Source: Micromonospora sp. 15K316
GTDB lineage: Bacteria; Actinomycetota; Actinomycetes; Mycobacteriales; Micromonosporaceae
NCBI RefSeq assembly: GCF_004348525.1
Contig: NZ_SMKG01000007.1
Coordinates: 1 to 64,000, forward strand
Reading direction: 5' to 3'
DNA: 64,000 nucleotides
The notes under the pieces were generated by a model that did no database searches, had not been told where the DNA came from, and saw only the letters and a program-made list of their open reading frames with translations. Positions 34,854 through 43,142 of the stretch are shown in pieces (the stretch's first letter is position 1; each line of letters starts with the position of its first letter). Position numbers and translations under genes: made by a program.

Positions 34854-37706
34854 TCAGATCAACCGCAGCTCGCGCGCCCGCCGGACCGCCTCCCGCCGGC
34901 GGGTCGCGTCGAGCTTGCGGTAGATGTTGCGCACGTGGGTCTTCACCGTGTTGACCGACAGCGACAACTCACTCGCTATCTCCACGTTGGACAGGATGCT
35001 CTGCAGGTAGCGCAGGATGGTCAGCTCCCGCTCGGTGAGCGGCTCCTCCAGCGTCGGCCCCGGCTCGACCGGCCCCCGCTCGGCCGGCTCGTCCGCGCCC
35101 CGCACCAGGTCGCTGACCATCGACCAGTGGGCGGTGCCGGTGTCGAGGTGCGCGGCGAGCAGATCCCGCACGGCCGGATCGGCGCGGGTGAAGACCCGCC
35201 GGACGCCCTCCGGGCCGGCGAGGTCGAGGACCTGCTCCACCGTGCGGCCGGCCCGGCGCTCGTCCCCGCCCTGCCGGGCCAGCACCGCGTCGAGCAGCCC
35301 CGCGTCCAGGCGTACCGGCAGCGGCCACCGCGCCGCCTCCGGCGCCGACCAGTCCGGCAGGACGCGAGCGGCGGCCCGCGGATCACCGGCGCGCAGCTCG
35401 ACCCGGGCCAGCGCCACCGCGACCGGGGCGAGCGGCTCGACCTGGTCCCGCAGCGGCGCGGCCAGCAGCTCCCGGGCCGCCTCCAGGTCACCGCGCGCGC
35501 CGAGCAGGTCCGCCTCCGCCGCCAGCAGCTGGTGCGCCAACTCCAGAGCGGCCGGCCGATCCGCGATCCGGTGCCGCGCCTCCGCCAACAGCCGGTGACC
35601 GGCGGCCACCTCGCCCCGGTCGTGCAGCAGCTGCGCCCGGCAGAGCGCGGCGAGCGCCGTGGCCGTGGTCTCCGCTGCTGCCGTGCCGGCGCCGGCCGAC
35701 GTCTCGGGCTGCCCGGTCGCGGCCCCGGCGAGGGCCAGGTTCCCGGCGGTCTCCTCGGGCTGGTCCCGGTGCAGGGCCACCACGGCCAGCGCCAGGTGGG
35801 CGTACGCGCAGTCGAGCCGGCAGGCCCAGCCGTGGCAGGGCGGCATGGCCAGCGCCGCCCGGGCGGACGCCTCGGCGGCCCGCAACCTCCCCTGCACGGC
35901 GTTCAGCAGCGCGGACCGGCTGGCGCAGACCAGCTCGGTGCGGAGCCGGCCCGCCTCCCGGGCCGCCCCCAACGCGCGCGCGAACCGCGCCGAGGGCAGT
36001 TGCCCCTCGGCCAGTTCCACGAGCCCGAGCGCGGTACCGGCGAACGCCCGCAGCTCGGCGTCCTCGGTGGCGCTGCCGCGGGGACCGCCGGCCACCGGCG
36101 AGACGAGCGGTGCCGCCCCGGCGGCGGGGTCCGAACCGGTGGTGGGCGCCCCGGCCGGGGCAGCACCGTGCGCCCGGATCAGCCGGGCGGCCGCGGCGCG
36201 TACCTCGGCGTGGTCGCCGGTGAGCCGGGCCAGCGTGAGCTCCACCGCCGTGGTGAGTCGGAGGAAACGGTCCCGGCGCTGGGCGGGCAGGGTGTTCGCG
36301 GCCGCGACCGCCGCGTGCAGGTGCGCGGTGGCGGCCGGCGGGTCACCGGCGTGCGCCCGCTCGGCCGCGCAGGCGAGGGCCAGCTCGGGATCGCGCCGCA
36401 CGGCCTCGGCCGGTGGTGGCGCCGGCGCGGGCACCCCGAAGTCGGCCGGGTCGTACGGGGCCAACTCCGGCCACTGCGCGACGAAGATCTCGGTCGCCCG
36501 GTCCCAGTGGCCGCCGGTTAGCGCGTGTCGCAGCCCCTCCGCCGGCCGGCCGTTGTCGGCGTACCAACCGGCCGCCCGGAGGTGCAGCTCCCGCAGTTCG
36601 TCGGCGGGCAGCCGGGCGAGTTCCGCCCGGAGCAGGTCGGCCAGCAGGGGGTGGCAGCGGTACCAGGGCGGACGGCTCTCGTCGCGACGCAGCAGGCCAC
36701 CGTCGCCGGCGAGGTCGGCGAGCGTCCGCCCGGCGTCCGACCCGCCGGTGAGCGCGTCGGCCAGGTCGGCGCAGACCGTCTCGGCGAGCGCGGTGCGCCG
36801 CAGCAGTTCGCGGGCCGCCGGCTCGACCGCGGCGAGCACCTCCTCGTGCAGGTAGCCGGCGACGTCCGGCTGGTCGCCACCGAACTGCTCGACCCAGCGC
36901 GACGGGTCGGGCTGCCGCCGCAGCGCCAGCGCGGCGAAGCGGAGGGCCGCCGGCCAGCCTCCGGTCCGCTCCCGCAGCCGGTGCACCGCCGCCCCGGTCA
37001 GCGCCACGCCGTGCGCGGTCAGCAGGTCGGCCACCTCGTCGTCGGTGAAGGCGAGGTCGTCCGGACCGATTTCGGTCAGCTCGCCGGCCAGCCGCAGCCG
37101 GTGCACCGCCAACGGCAGCCCGGCCCGCGCCCCGACCACCAGACGCAACCGCTGCTCGGCGTGGCGGAGCAGGAAGTCCAGCCCGGTCAGCGCGGCCGGG
37201 TCGGTGACCCGGTGCAGGTCGTCGAGGACCAGCAGCACCGGCTCCTCCCGGGCGGCCAGTCCGGCGGCCAGCAGCTCCAGCTGATCCGGCCGGGGCCGCC
37301 GATCCGGCAGCGGCGCGCTGTCCCACCCGGGGCCCGTGCCGGCGCGCAGCGCCGCCGCCAGGTACGACCAGAGCCGATCACCGTCGTCGCCCGTCTCCAC
37401 GGAGACCCAGGCCGGCCCCGGCCGGGCCGCCTCGGCGACGCTGCCGTCCGGGCGCACCTCGGCGCCCTCCCCCGCGCTGCCGCCCACGAGCCGGGTCCAG
37501 GCCGCCAGCAGAGTGCTCTTGCCCCAGCCGGCGGGCGCGCTGACCAGCGTCACCGGCCCGGCGCTGCCCACGTCGAGCCGGCGCAGCAGACGGGGGCGGG
37601 CCAGCACCGAGTCGGGCAGCGCGGGCGGGTGCAGGCGGGACGCGAGCAGGGGCGGTCGCGCGCCGTCCGCCGCCCCCACTCGGGCACCGCTTCGCTGCTC
37701 CGGCAT
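34854..37706 (-). CDS. LAL-type (MalT-like) ATP-binding LuxR regulator
   Basis: Very large transcriptional regulator (950 residues): an N-terminal ATPase with Walker A SAPAGWGKST (56-65) and Walker B-type LLVLDDLHRVTD, a winged-helix/helical middle, a long TPR-like superhelix rich in Ala/Leu/Arg, and a C-terminal LuxR helix-turn-helix (LTERELTILRYLQSI, SVNTVKTHVRNIYRKLDA). Members sense sugars or other ligands through the central repeats and often control catabolic or secondary-metabolite genes. The ATG at 37706 is used; a GTG 15 bases upstream is possible. No target cluster is adjacent. Confidence 0.92.
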   Translation of the reverse strand: MPEQRSGARVGAADGARPPLLASRLHPPALPDSVLARPRLLRRLDVGSAGPVTLVSAPAGWGKSTLLAAWTRLVGGSAGEGAEVRPDGSVAEAARPGPAWVSVETGDDGDRLWSYLAAALRAGTGPGWDSAPLPDRRPRPDQLELLAAGLAAREEPVLLVLDDLHRVTDPAALTGLDFLLRHAEQRLRLVVGARAGLPLAVHRLRLAGELTEIGPDDLAFTDDEVADLLTAHGVALTGAAVHRLRERTGGWPAALRFAALALRRQPDPSRWVEQFGGDQPDVAGYLHEEVLAAVEPAARELLRRTALAETVCADLADALTGGSDAGRTLADLAGDGGLLRRDESRPPWYRCHPLLADLLRAELARLPADELRELHLRAAGWYADNGRPAEGLRHALTGGHWDRATEIFVAQWPELAPYDPADFGVPAPAPPPAEAVRRDPELALACAAERAHAGDPPAATAHLHAAVAAANTLPAQRRDRFLRLTTAVELTLARLTGDHAEVRAAAARLIRAHGAAPAGAPTTGSDPAAGAAPLVSPVAGGPRGSATEDAELRAFAGTALGLVELAEGQLPSARFARALGAAREAGRLRTELVCASRSALLNAVQGRLRAAEASARAALAMPPCHGWACRLDCAYAHLALAVVALHRDQPEETAGNLALAGAATGQPETSAGAGTAAAETTATALAALCRAQLLHDRGEVAAGHRLLAEARHRIADRPAALELAHQLLAAEADLLGARGDLEAARELLAAPLRDQVEPLAPVAVALARVELRAGDPRAAARVLPDWSAPEAARWPLPVRLDAGLLDAVLARQGGDERRAGRTVEQVLDLAGPEGVRRVFTRADPAVRDLLAAHLDTGTAHWSMVSDLVRGADEPAERGPVEPGPTLEEPLTERELTILRYLQSILSNVEIASELSLSVNTVKTHVRNIYRKLDATRRREAVRRARELRLI

Positions 37707-37889
37707 CCGGCCCACCCCCACGGACGCGTTCCACCCCCCGGTCGGCGGGCGGTTACCCGGCGGGCGGCCGTTCACCCCTTCGGGGCGAGCCCGTTCACCC
37801 CGGACGGGCCGAGGACCGCAACCCGGACTTGACCGGATCTTCCGGACAGCCCTCTCGAACGGCACGAGGACGGGTGGCACACTCGCGGG

Positions 37890-39083
37890 ATGGCTGGAGA
37901 GCGGGCCTACGACGTGGTGCTCTTCGGGGCGACCGGCTTCACCGGCGGGCTGACCGCCGAGTACCTTGCCCGGCACGCGCCGCCCGGGCTGCGGTGGGCG
38001 CTGGCCGGCCGGGACCGCGACCGGCTGGCGGCGGTCCGCGACCGGCTCACCGCGATCGACCCGGCGCTGACCGAGCTGCCGTTGCTGACCGCCGACAGCA
38101 CGGACCCCCACTCGCTGCGCGCGCTGGCGGAGCAGACCCGGGTCGTCGCCAGCACCGTCGGCCCGTTCATCCGGCACGGCGAGCCGCTGGTCGCCGCCGC
38201 CGCCACGGCCGGCACCGACTACCTGGACATCACCGGAGAGCCGGAGTTCGTCGACCTGATGTACCTGCGCCACCACGCCGAGGCGGTACGCACCGGAGCA
38301 CGCCTCGTGCACGCCTGCGGGTTCGACTCGATCCCGCACGACCTGGGTGCCTGGTTCACCGTGCGGCAACTCCCCTCCGACGCGCCGATCACCGTCGACG
38401 GTTTCGTCCGGGCCGGCGGGCGGTTCTCCGCCGGCACGTACCACTCGGCGCTCATCGCGTTCTCCCGGTCGGCGCAGGCCGGCCGGGCGGCCCGGGAACG
38501 GCGGTCCGTGGAGCCGCGGCCCGAGGGCCGGCGGGTCCGTGCGGTACGCGGACGGCTCGCCCGCCCGGCCGGGCTGGGCATGTGGGCGGTACCGCTGCCC
38601 ACCATCGACCCCCAGGTGGTGCGTCGGTCGGCTGCGGCCTGCCCGGCGTACGGTCCGGACTTCCGCTACCGGCACTTCGCCGCCGTGAAGCGGTTGACCA
38701 CGGTGCTGGCCGCCGGGGTCGGCCTGGGCGCCGCGGTGGGGCTGGTACGGCTGGCGCCGACCCGGCGTTGGCTGCTCGGCCGGCTCGCCTCCGGGCAGGG
38801 GCCGGCCCCGCACCAGCGGGCCCGCTCGTGGTTCCGGGTCCGGTTCGTCGGCGTGGGCGGCGGACGGCGGGTACGCACCGAGGTGGCCGGAGGGGACCCC
38901 GGGTACGACGAGACGGCGAAGATGCTCGCCGAGTCGGCGCTCTGCCTGGCCCTGGACGACCTACCGCCGACCGCCGGCCAGGTCACGCCAGTGACCGCGA
39001 TGGGCGAGGCGCTGCTCACCCGGCTCACCCGCGCCGGGATCACCTTCCGGGTGCTGGACGCGGTCGACGCCGAGGGGGCTTGA
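37890..39083 (+). CDS. Saccharopine dehydrogenase-like oxidoreductase (trans-acting enoyl reductase type)
   Basis: The 397-residue protein has an N-terminal Rossmann start VVLFGATGFTGGLTAEYL and the family block GPFIRHGEPLVAAAATAGTD with YLDITGEPEF and HACGFDSIPHDLGA. This is the pattern of actinobacterial proteins related to the mycobacterial trans-acting enoyl reductase Rv2953, as well as generic saccharopine dehydrogenase-like enzymes. A hydrophobic segment (TVLAAGVGLGAAVGLV) may attach it to membrane. The ATG has a CACACT six bases upstream, a weak leaderless-type -10. There is no PKS nearby, so the substrate is open. Its stop is 35 bases before the next GTG. Confidence 0.85.
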   Translation: MAGERAYDVVLFGATGFTGGLTAEYLARHAPPGLRWALAGRDRDRLAAVRDRLTAIDPALTELPLLTADSTDPHSLRALAEQTRVVASTVGPFIRHGEPLVAAAATAGTDYLDITGEPEFVDLMYLRHHAEAVRTGARLVHACGFDSIPHDLGAWFTVRQLPSDAPITVDGFVRAGGRFSAGTYHSALIAFSRSAQAGRAARERRSVEPRPEGRRVRAVRGRLARPAGLGMWAVPLPTIDPQVVRRSAAACPAYGPDFRYRHFAAVKRLTTVLAAGVGLGAAVGLVRLAPTRRWLLGRLASGQGPAPHQRARSWFRVRFVGVGGGRRVRTEVAGGDPGYDETAKMLAESALCLALDDLPPTAGQVTPVTAMGEALLTRLTRAGITFRVLDAVDAEGA

Positions 39084-39118
39084 CCCTCGACCAGCTTGAG
39101 ACGGCAGGATCGGTCGGC

Positions 39119-40201
39119 GTGGAGAGCGAACTGCGCAGCATCGGCGAGCTGGCCCGGGCCAGCGGGCTGACCGTCAGCGCCCTGCGGTTCTACGACTCGG
39201 CCGGAGTGCTGGTGCCGGCGCTGGTCGACCCGGTGACCGGCTACCGCTGGTACGCCGACGACCAGCTGGCACCGGCCCGGCTGGTGGCCGGACTGCGCCG
39301 GATCGGCATGCCGGTCGCCGAGATCGCCGCCGCGGTGCGGGCCGAACCGGCCGCCGTGCACCGGCTGCTCGACGTGCACCTGCGCCGGCTCGAGGACGGC
39401 CTCGCCGACGCCCGCCGCGAGCTCTCCCGGATCCGCGCCCTGGTCGGCCCCGAGAAGCCCGCCGGGACCGTCCGTATCGCGCTCTCCCGCGCCGAGCTGG
39501 CGTACGCCATCGACGCGGTCCGGTTCGCCGTCGGCACGGACCCGGAGCTGCCGGCGCTCACCGGCGTCCTGTTCGACGTGGCGCCGGACGGTCTCCGCCT
39601 GGTCACCACCGACCGGCACCGGTTGGCCCTGGCCCGGGCCGGCGCCACCCGGCCGGCCGGGCCGGCGGTGCGGGTTCTCGCCCCGGCCGGGTTCGTCGAC
39701 GAGGTACGCGCCCTGCTCGACGGCGACGCCGCCCCGGAGGCCCGGCTGAGCGTCGCGGACGACACGATCACGGTCTCGGTCGCCGACCGCACGGTGACCG
39801 TCTCGCCGCTGCCGTACGACTTCCCGGACTACCGGCGGCTGCTCCGGGTGGCCGCCGGCGACGCGCCGGCGTACCGGATCCCGGTCGACGCGGTGGCGCT
39901 GCGGACCGCGCTGCGCCGACCCGGCGCGCCGACGATCGCCCGCGAGTACGACGGGGTGCCGATCGCGGTGAGCGTGCTCGGCGTCGACGACCGGGGTGGC
40001 CTGCGGGTGCTGGAACCGGAGGAGGCCGGCCCGGGCGACGGGCTCCGGTTCGGGGTGAACGGGGACTACCTGCTCGACGCGCTGGACGCCGCGGGCGGTC
40101 CGCAGCTGGTGCTGGAGCTGGACGGCCCGATCACCCCGCTGGCCGTACGCCGCCCCGACGACGATGCCGCCCTCTCGATCCTGATGCCGATCCGGCTCTG
40201 A
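39119..40201 (+). CDS. MerR helix-turn-helix fused to a two-domain DNA sliding-clamp (DnaN-like) module
   Basis: Residues 5-75 form a MerR winged helix (IGELARASGLTVSALRFYD, GYRWYADDQLAPARL) and 80-110 the usual dimerisation helix. From about 120 to the end the sequence matches the last two domains of the DNA polymerase III beta clamp: DVAPDGLRLVTTDRHRLALA (clamp ATDGYRLA), FPDYRRLL (227-243 region, near identical to DnaN), and a C-terminal GPITPLAVRR plus LMPIRL (clamp GPLSP, MPMRL). It is 360 residues from the GTG at 39119; a TTG at 39080 overlapping the previous stop is an alternative start. Function unknown: a regulator that may also encircle DNA or use a clamp fold to bind partners or a ligand. 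Confidence 0.88.
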   Translation: MESELRSIGELARASGLTVSALRFYDSAGVLVPALVDPVTGYRWYADDQLAPARLVAGLRRIGMPVAEIAAAVRAEPAAVHRLLDVHLRRLEDGLADARRELSRIRALVGPEKPAGTVRIALSRAELAYAIDAVRFAVGTDPELPALTGVLFDVAPDGLRLVTTDRHRLALARAGATRPAGPAVRVLAPAGFVDEVRALLDGDAAPEARLSVADDTITVSVADRTVTVSPLPYDFPDYRRLLRVAAGDAPAYRIPVDAVALRTALRRPGAPTIAREYDGVPIAVSVLGVDDRGGLRVLEPEEAGPGDGLRFGVNGDYLLDALDAAGGPQLVLELDGPITPLAVRRPDDDAALSILMPIRL

Positions 40202-40261
40202 CCGCCCGCCCGCGAGGGGGTCACCGCGCTCCCCAGGCCGGGGTGCGACGGGCCGCGACGG

Positions 40262-40267
40262 TAGCAT
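40262..40267 (+). promoter_or_regulatory. Putative serS -10 element
   Basis: TAGCAT fits TAnnnT and lies 43 bases before the ATG, leaving a leader of about 36 bases with a GGAG site. There is no room for a T-box leader. Confidence 0.4.
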
Positions 40268-40310
40268 CTGGGGATCCACCCGACTCCCGGACGGAGGCGT
40301 ACGGAGCAGC

Positions 40311-41597
40311 ATGCTCGACATGGAGTTGATCCGGAAGGATCGCGAGGCGGTGGCGACCGCGCTGGCGAAGCGTCTGGATCCCGCCGAGGTCAACCGGGCG
40401 CTGGACGAGATCCAGCGGCTCGACCAGGAGCGCCGCGCCCTGATCGGCGAGATCGACGCCGACCGGCAGCGCCGCAAGGCGGAAGCGCGGGCCTACGCGG
40501 AGGCGAAGCGGGCCGGCCGCGAGCCGGAGGTCGTCGCGCCGGAGGCCGGTCGCAAGCAGCTCTCCGAGCTGGAGTCCGAGCTGGACGAGGTGCAGGGCCG
40601 GCTGCGCACCGCGATGAGCGAGCTGCCGAACCTGCCCGCCGACGAGGTACCGCCCGGTGGCAAGGAAGCCAACCGGGTCGTCAAGACCTTCGGTACGGCA
40701 CCGGTGATCGAGAAGGTCCGCGACCATGTGGAGCTGTCCCGCATGCTCGGCCTGGTCGACCACGAGCGGGGCGTCAAGCTCGGCGGCTCCGGATTCTGGA
40801 TGTACACCGGCATGGGCGCCCGCTTGGAGTGGGCGCTGCTGAACTTCCTCATCGACGAGAACGTCAAGGCCGGTTACGACTTCCTGCTGCCGCCGCACCT
40901 GCTGCTCGACACGGCCGGCTTCGCCGCCGGGCAGTTCCCGAAGTTCTACGACGACGTCTACCACCTCGATCGGGAGAGCGCCCCCCGGGGCCAGTTCCTG
41001 CTCCCCACCTCGGAGACGGCCATCCTCGGGGCGTACCAGGACGAGATCCTGGACACCACGACGCTGCCGTTGAAGCGGTTCGCGTACACGCCGTGCTACC
41101 GCCGGGAGGCGGCCGGCTCGCACTCCGACGAGCGCGGCACCGTGCGGGGTCACCAGTTCAATAAGGTGGAGATCTTCCAGTTCACGCTGCCCGAGCAGGC
41201 GGACGCGGCGCTGGAGGAGATGGTCACCCACGCCGAGAGCCTGGTCGAGAAGCTGGGGCTGCACTACCAGCGCAGCCTGCTGTCGGCCGGCGACGCCAGC
41301 GCGTCCATGCGCAAGACCCTCGACATCGAGGTGTGGATGCCGAGCATGGACAAGTACAAGGAGGTGTCGTCGGTCTCCTGGGCCGGCGACTACCAGGCGC
41401 GCCGGGCGGCGATCCGCTACCGCGAGCCGGGCGGCAAGCAGACCCGGTTCGTGCACACGCTCAACGGGTCGTCGCTGGCCACCAGCCGCCTCTTCCCGGC
41501 CATCCTCGAGCAGTTCCAGCAGCCCGACGGCTCGGTGCTGGTGCCCGAGGTGCTCCGCGACCGGCTGGGCGCCGACCGCCTCACGCCGGGTCGCTGA
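40311..41597 (+). CDS. serS: Serine--tRNA ligase (class II)
   Basis: Charges tRNA-Ser (and the selenocysteine tRNA where present). The 428-residue enzyme has the N-terminal antiparallel coiled-coil arm (about residues 30-105, ALDEIQRLDQERRALIGEID) that reads the long variable arm. Class II motif 2 (YTPCYRREAAGSHSDERGT) and motif 3 (LNGSSLATSRLFPAIL) follow. Length is normal. The ATG at 40311 follows a GGAG site and a clear -10. No T-box or other leader is present. A terminator hairpin ends the gene. Confidence 0.97.
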   Translation: MLDMELIRKDREAVATALAKRLDPAEVNRALDEIQRLDQERRALIGEIDADRQRRKAEARAYAEAKRAGREPEVVAPEAGRKQLSELESELDEVQGRLRTAMSELPNLPADEVPPGGKEANRVVKTFGTAPVIEKVRDHVELSRMLGLVDHERGVKLGGSGFWMYTGMGARLEWALLNFLIDENVKAGYDFLLPPHLLLDTAGFAAGQFPKFYDDVYHLDRESAPRGQFLLPTSETAILGAYQDEILDTTTLPLKRFAYTPCYRREAAGSHSDERGTVRGHQFNKVEIFQFTLPEQADAALEEMVTHAESLVEKLGLHYQRSLLSAGDASASMRKTLDIEVWMPSMDKYKEVSSVSWAGDYQARRAAIRYREPGGKQTRFVHTLNGSSLATSRLFPAILEQFQQPDGSVLVPEVLRDRLGADRLTPGR

Positions 41598-41608
41598 CCG
41601 TTCTCCGC

Positions 41609-41645
41609 CGTCGGCGGGAGCCGGCACCACCGGTTCCCGCCGACG
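41609..41645. terminator. Hairpin terminator between serS and the converging NuoF-like gene
   Basis: A 16-bp stem with one G-T wobble: CGTCGGCGGGAGCCGG (41609-41624) pairs with 41630-41645 over a five-base loop. It begins 12 bases after the serS stop. Confidence 0.8.
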
Positions 41646-41672
41646 CGCCGGCCCCACCCCGGGCCGCGGCGG

Positions 41673-43142
41673 CTACGACTCGATCTTCGTCAGTCGCAGC
41701 GCCAGCTCGGGGCAGACCTTCACCGCCTTCGTGGCACCCTCCCGCAGCCAGGTCGGCACCGGCGTCGGGGGGAAGGCCGGGTAGCCGTTGGCGTCCAACC
41801 GGATGAAGTCCGGCACCACGTGTGCGCAGAGCCCGTGCCCGTCGCAGCGGGACCAGTCGAGGATCAGCTTCTGCGGGGCCGGGTCGGGCGCACCCGGTAG
41901 GCCCATCACACCCTTCACCCGCCGGCCGCACCCCTCACCGGCCGCGTGCAGCCGCAGGTCGTCGACGAAGACCTCGACCGCGGAGAGCGCGAAGCGGGCC
42001 GTACCGTCGGGGTGGCTGCACGCCCCCCGCCCCTTCACCTCGCCGGCGGCGGCCCGGACGACGTCGGCGGGCTGACTGCCGGCGACCGCGAGGTCCACCG
42101 CCCGGGCCAGGTCGGGCAGGCCCCGCTTGCACGGGCCGCACTGCCCCGCGGACTCTCCGGCCAGGTAGCGCACCACCTGGGCCGCCTCGCCGAGCGGGCA
42201 GGTGTCCGCGCCGAGCGGGATGATGATGCCGGCGCCGAGGGTCCCGCCGACCGCGGCGAGGCCCTTGCGCGAGATCTCCGCGCGGTCCGCCGCCTCCGCC
42301 GTGATCCACTTTCCGTGGTAGCCGCCGGTCAGGATGCCCACCCCGTCGGGCACCTCGCAGAGGTCGAGGATGTCCCGCAGCGGAGTGCCGACCGCGCACT
42401 CGACCACCGCCGGTCGGGCGGCCGCGCCGGTGACCGTGAGCAGCACGGTGCCGGGCTCGTCGTCGGTGCCGAGGGAGGCGTACTCGTACGGTCCGAGCCG
42501 GGCGGCGACGGCGAGTTGGGCGTACGTCTCCGCGTTGGAGAGCAGAGTCGGCAGCCCGTTCACCCCGGAGTCGCTGGAGCGCTTCTTGGTCCCCGGCGGG
42601 ATGTGCGGCAGCCCGTTGATGCCGTTGACCAGCGCCCCACCCTCACCGCTGATGAACCGGTGCGGAACGGTGACGACGCTCGTGGGTACGGGCATCCGCC
42701 GCTCGGCCAGCGCCTCCAACAGCGAGCCGCGGCCCACCCCGTCGTCGGCGACGCCGAGCACGATCTCCTCGGCGTCCAGCGCGTACGCGGCCAGCGCCGC
42801 GCCGTCGAGGATGAGGTGCGGGGCCCGGGTGAGCAGCACCTTGTCCTTCCAGCTGGCCGGTTCCCCCTCGGTGGCGTTCACCACCACCACGGCGCCGAGG
42901 TCCTGCCGTTCGCAGGATTCGAGCACCGCACGCAGCTTGCGGGCGAACGGGAAACCGGCGCCGCCCTTGCCCTTGAGCTGGATCCCTTCGGCGAGCCGCA
43001 GCAGGCCCGCCGCCTCCAGCGGGCCGAGGAGCCCGTGCACCTCCTCGTGCGCGGCGTGATCGAGCCGACCGAACTCGGCGAAGCCCGCGGTCAGCCGTGG
43101 TTCGCCGACACAGGCCACCGGAGGCACTGTCGTCCGCATCAC
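41673..43142 (-). CDS. NuoF-like NADH/FMN protein fused to a C-terminal ferredoxin
   Basis: The 489-residue protein resembles the NADH-binding NuoF subunit: LKGKGGAGFPFARKL (NADH/FMN loop, from residue 57), NATEGEPASWKD (90-100), FISGEGGALVNG and an SLBB-like section. The N3-type cluster motif is altered: canonical ESCGxCxPC reads ESAGQCGPC (330-338), so the first ligand is Ala332, while Cys335, Cys338 and Cys375 remain. A ferredoxin domain follows, with Cys433-x5-Cys439 and Cys477-Pro, typical of a 3Fe-4S or small ferredoxin. Its start overlaps the membrane protein upstream (ATGA). It likely moves electrons from NAD(P)H via FMN and Fe-S toward that partner. Confidence 0.88.
   Translation of the reverse strand: MMRTTVPPVACVGEPRLTAGFAEFGRLDHAAHEEVHGLLGPLEAAGLLRLAEGIQLKGKGGAGFPFARKLRAVLESCERQDLGAVVVVNATEGEPASWKDKVLLTRAPHLILDGAALAAYALDAEEIVLGVADDGVGRGSLLEALAERRMPVPTSVVTVPHRFISGEGGALVNGINGLPHIPPGTKKRSSDSGVNGLPTLLSNAETYAQLAVAARLGPYEYASLGTDDEPGTVLLTVTGAAARPAVVECAVGTPLRDILDLCEVPDGVGILTGGYHGKWITAEAADRAEISRKGLAAVGGTLGAGIIIPLGADTCPLGEAAQVVRYLAGESAGQCGPCKRGLPDLARAVDLAVAGSQPADVVRAAAGEVKGRGACSHPDGTARFALSAVEVFVDDLRLHAAGEGCGRRVKGVMGLPGAPDPAPQKLILDWSRCDGHGLCAHVVPDFIRLDANGYPAFPPTPVPTWLREGATKAVKVCPELALRLTKIES

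Noticed and set aside
40202..40310. T-box leader before serS
   Set aside because: The gap is only about 110 bases, with a -10 element 43 bases before the start, leaving no room for a specifier/antiterminator structure.
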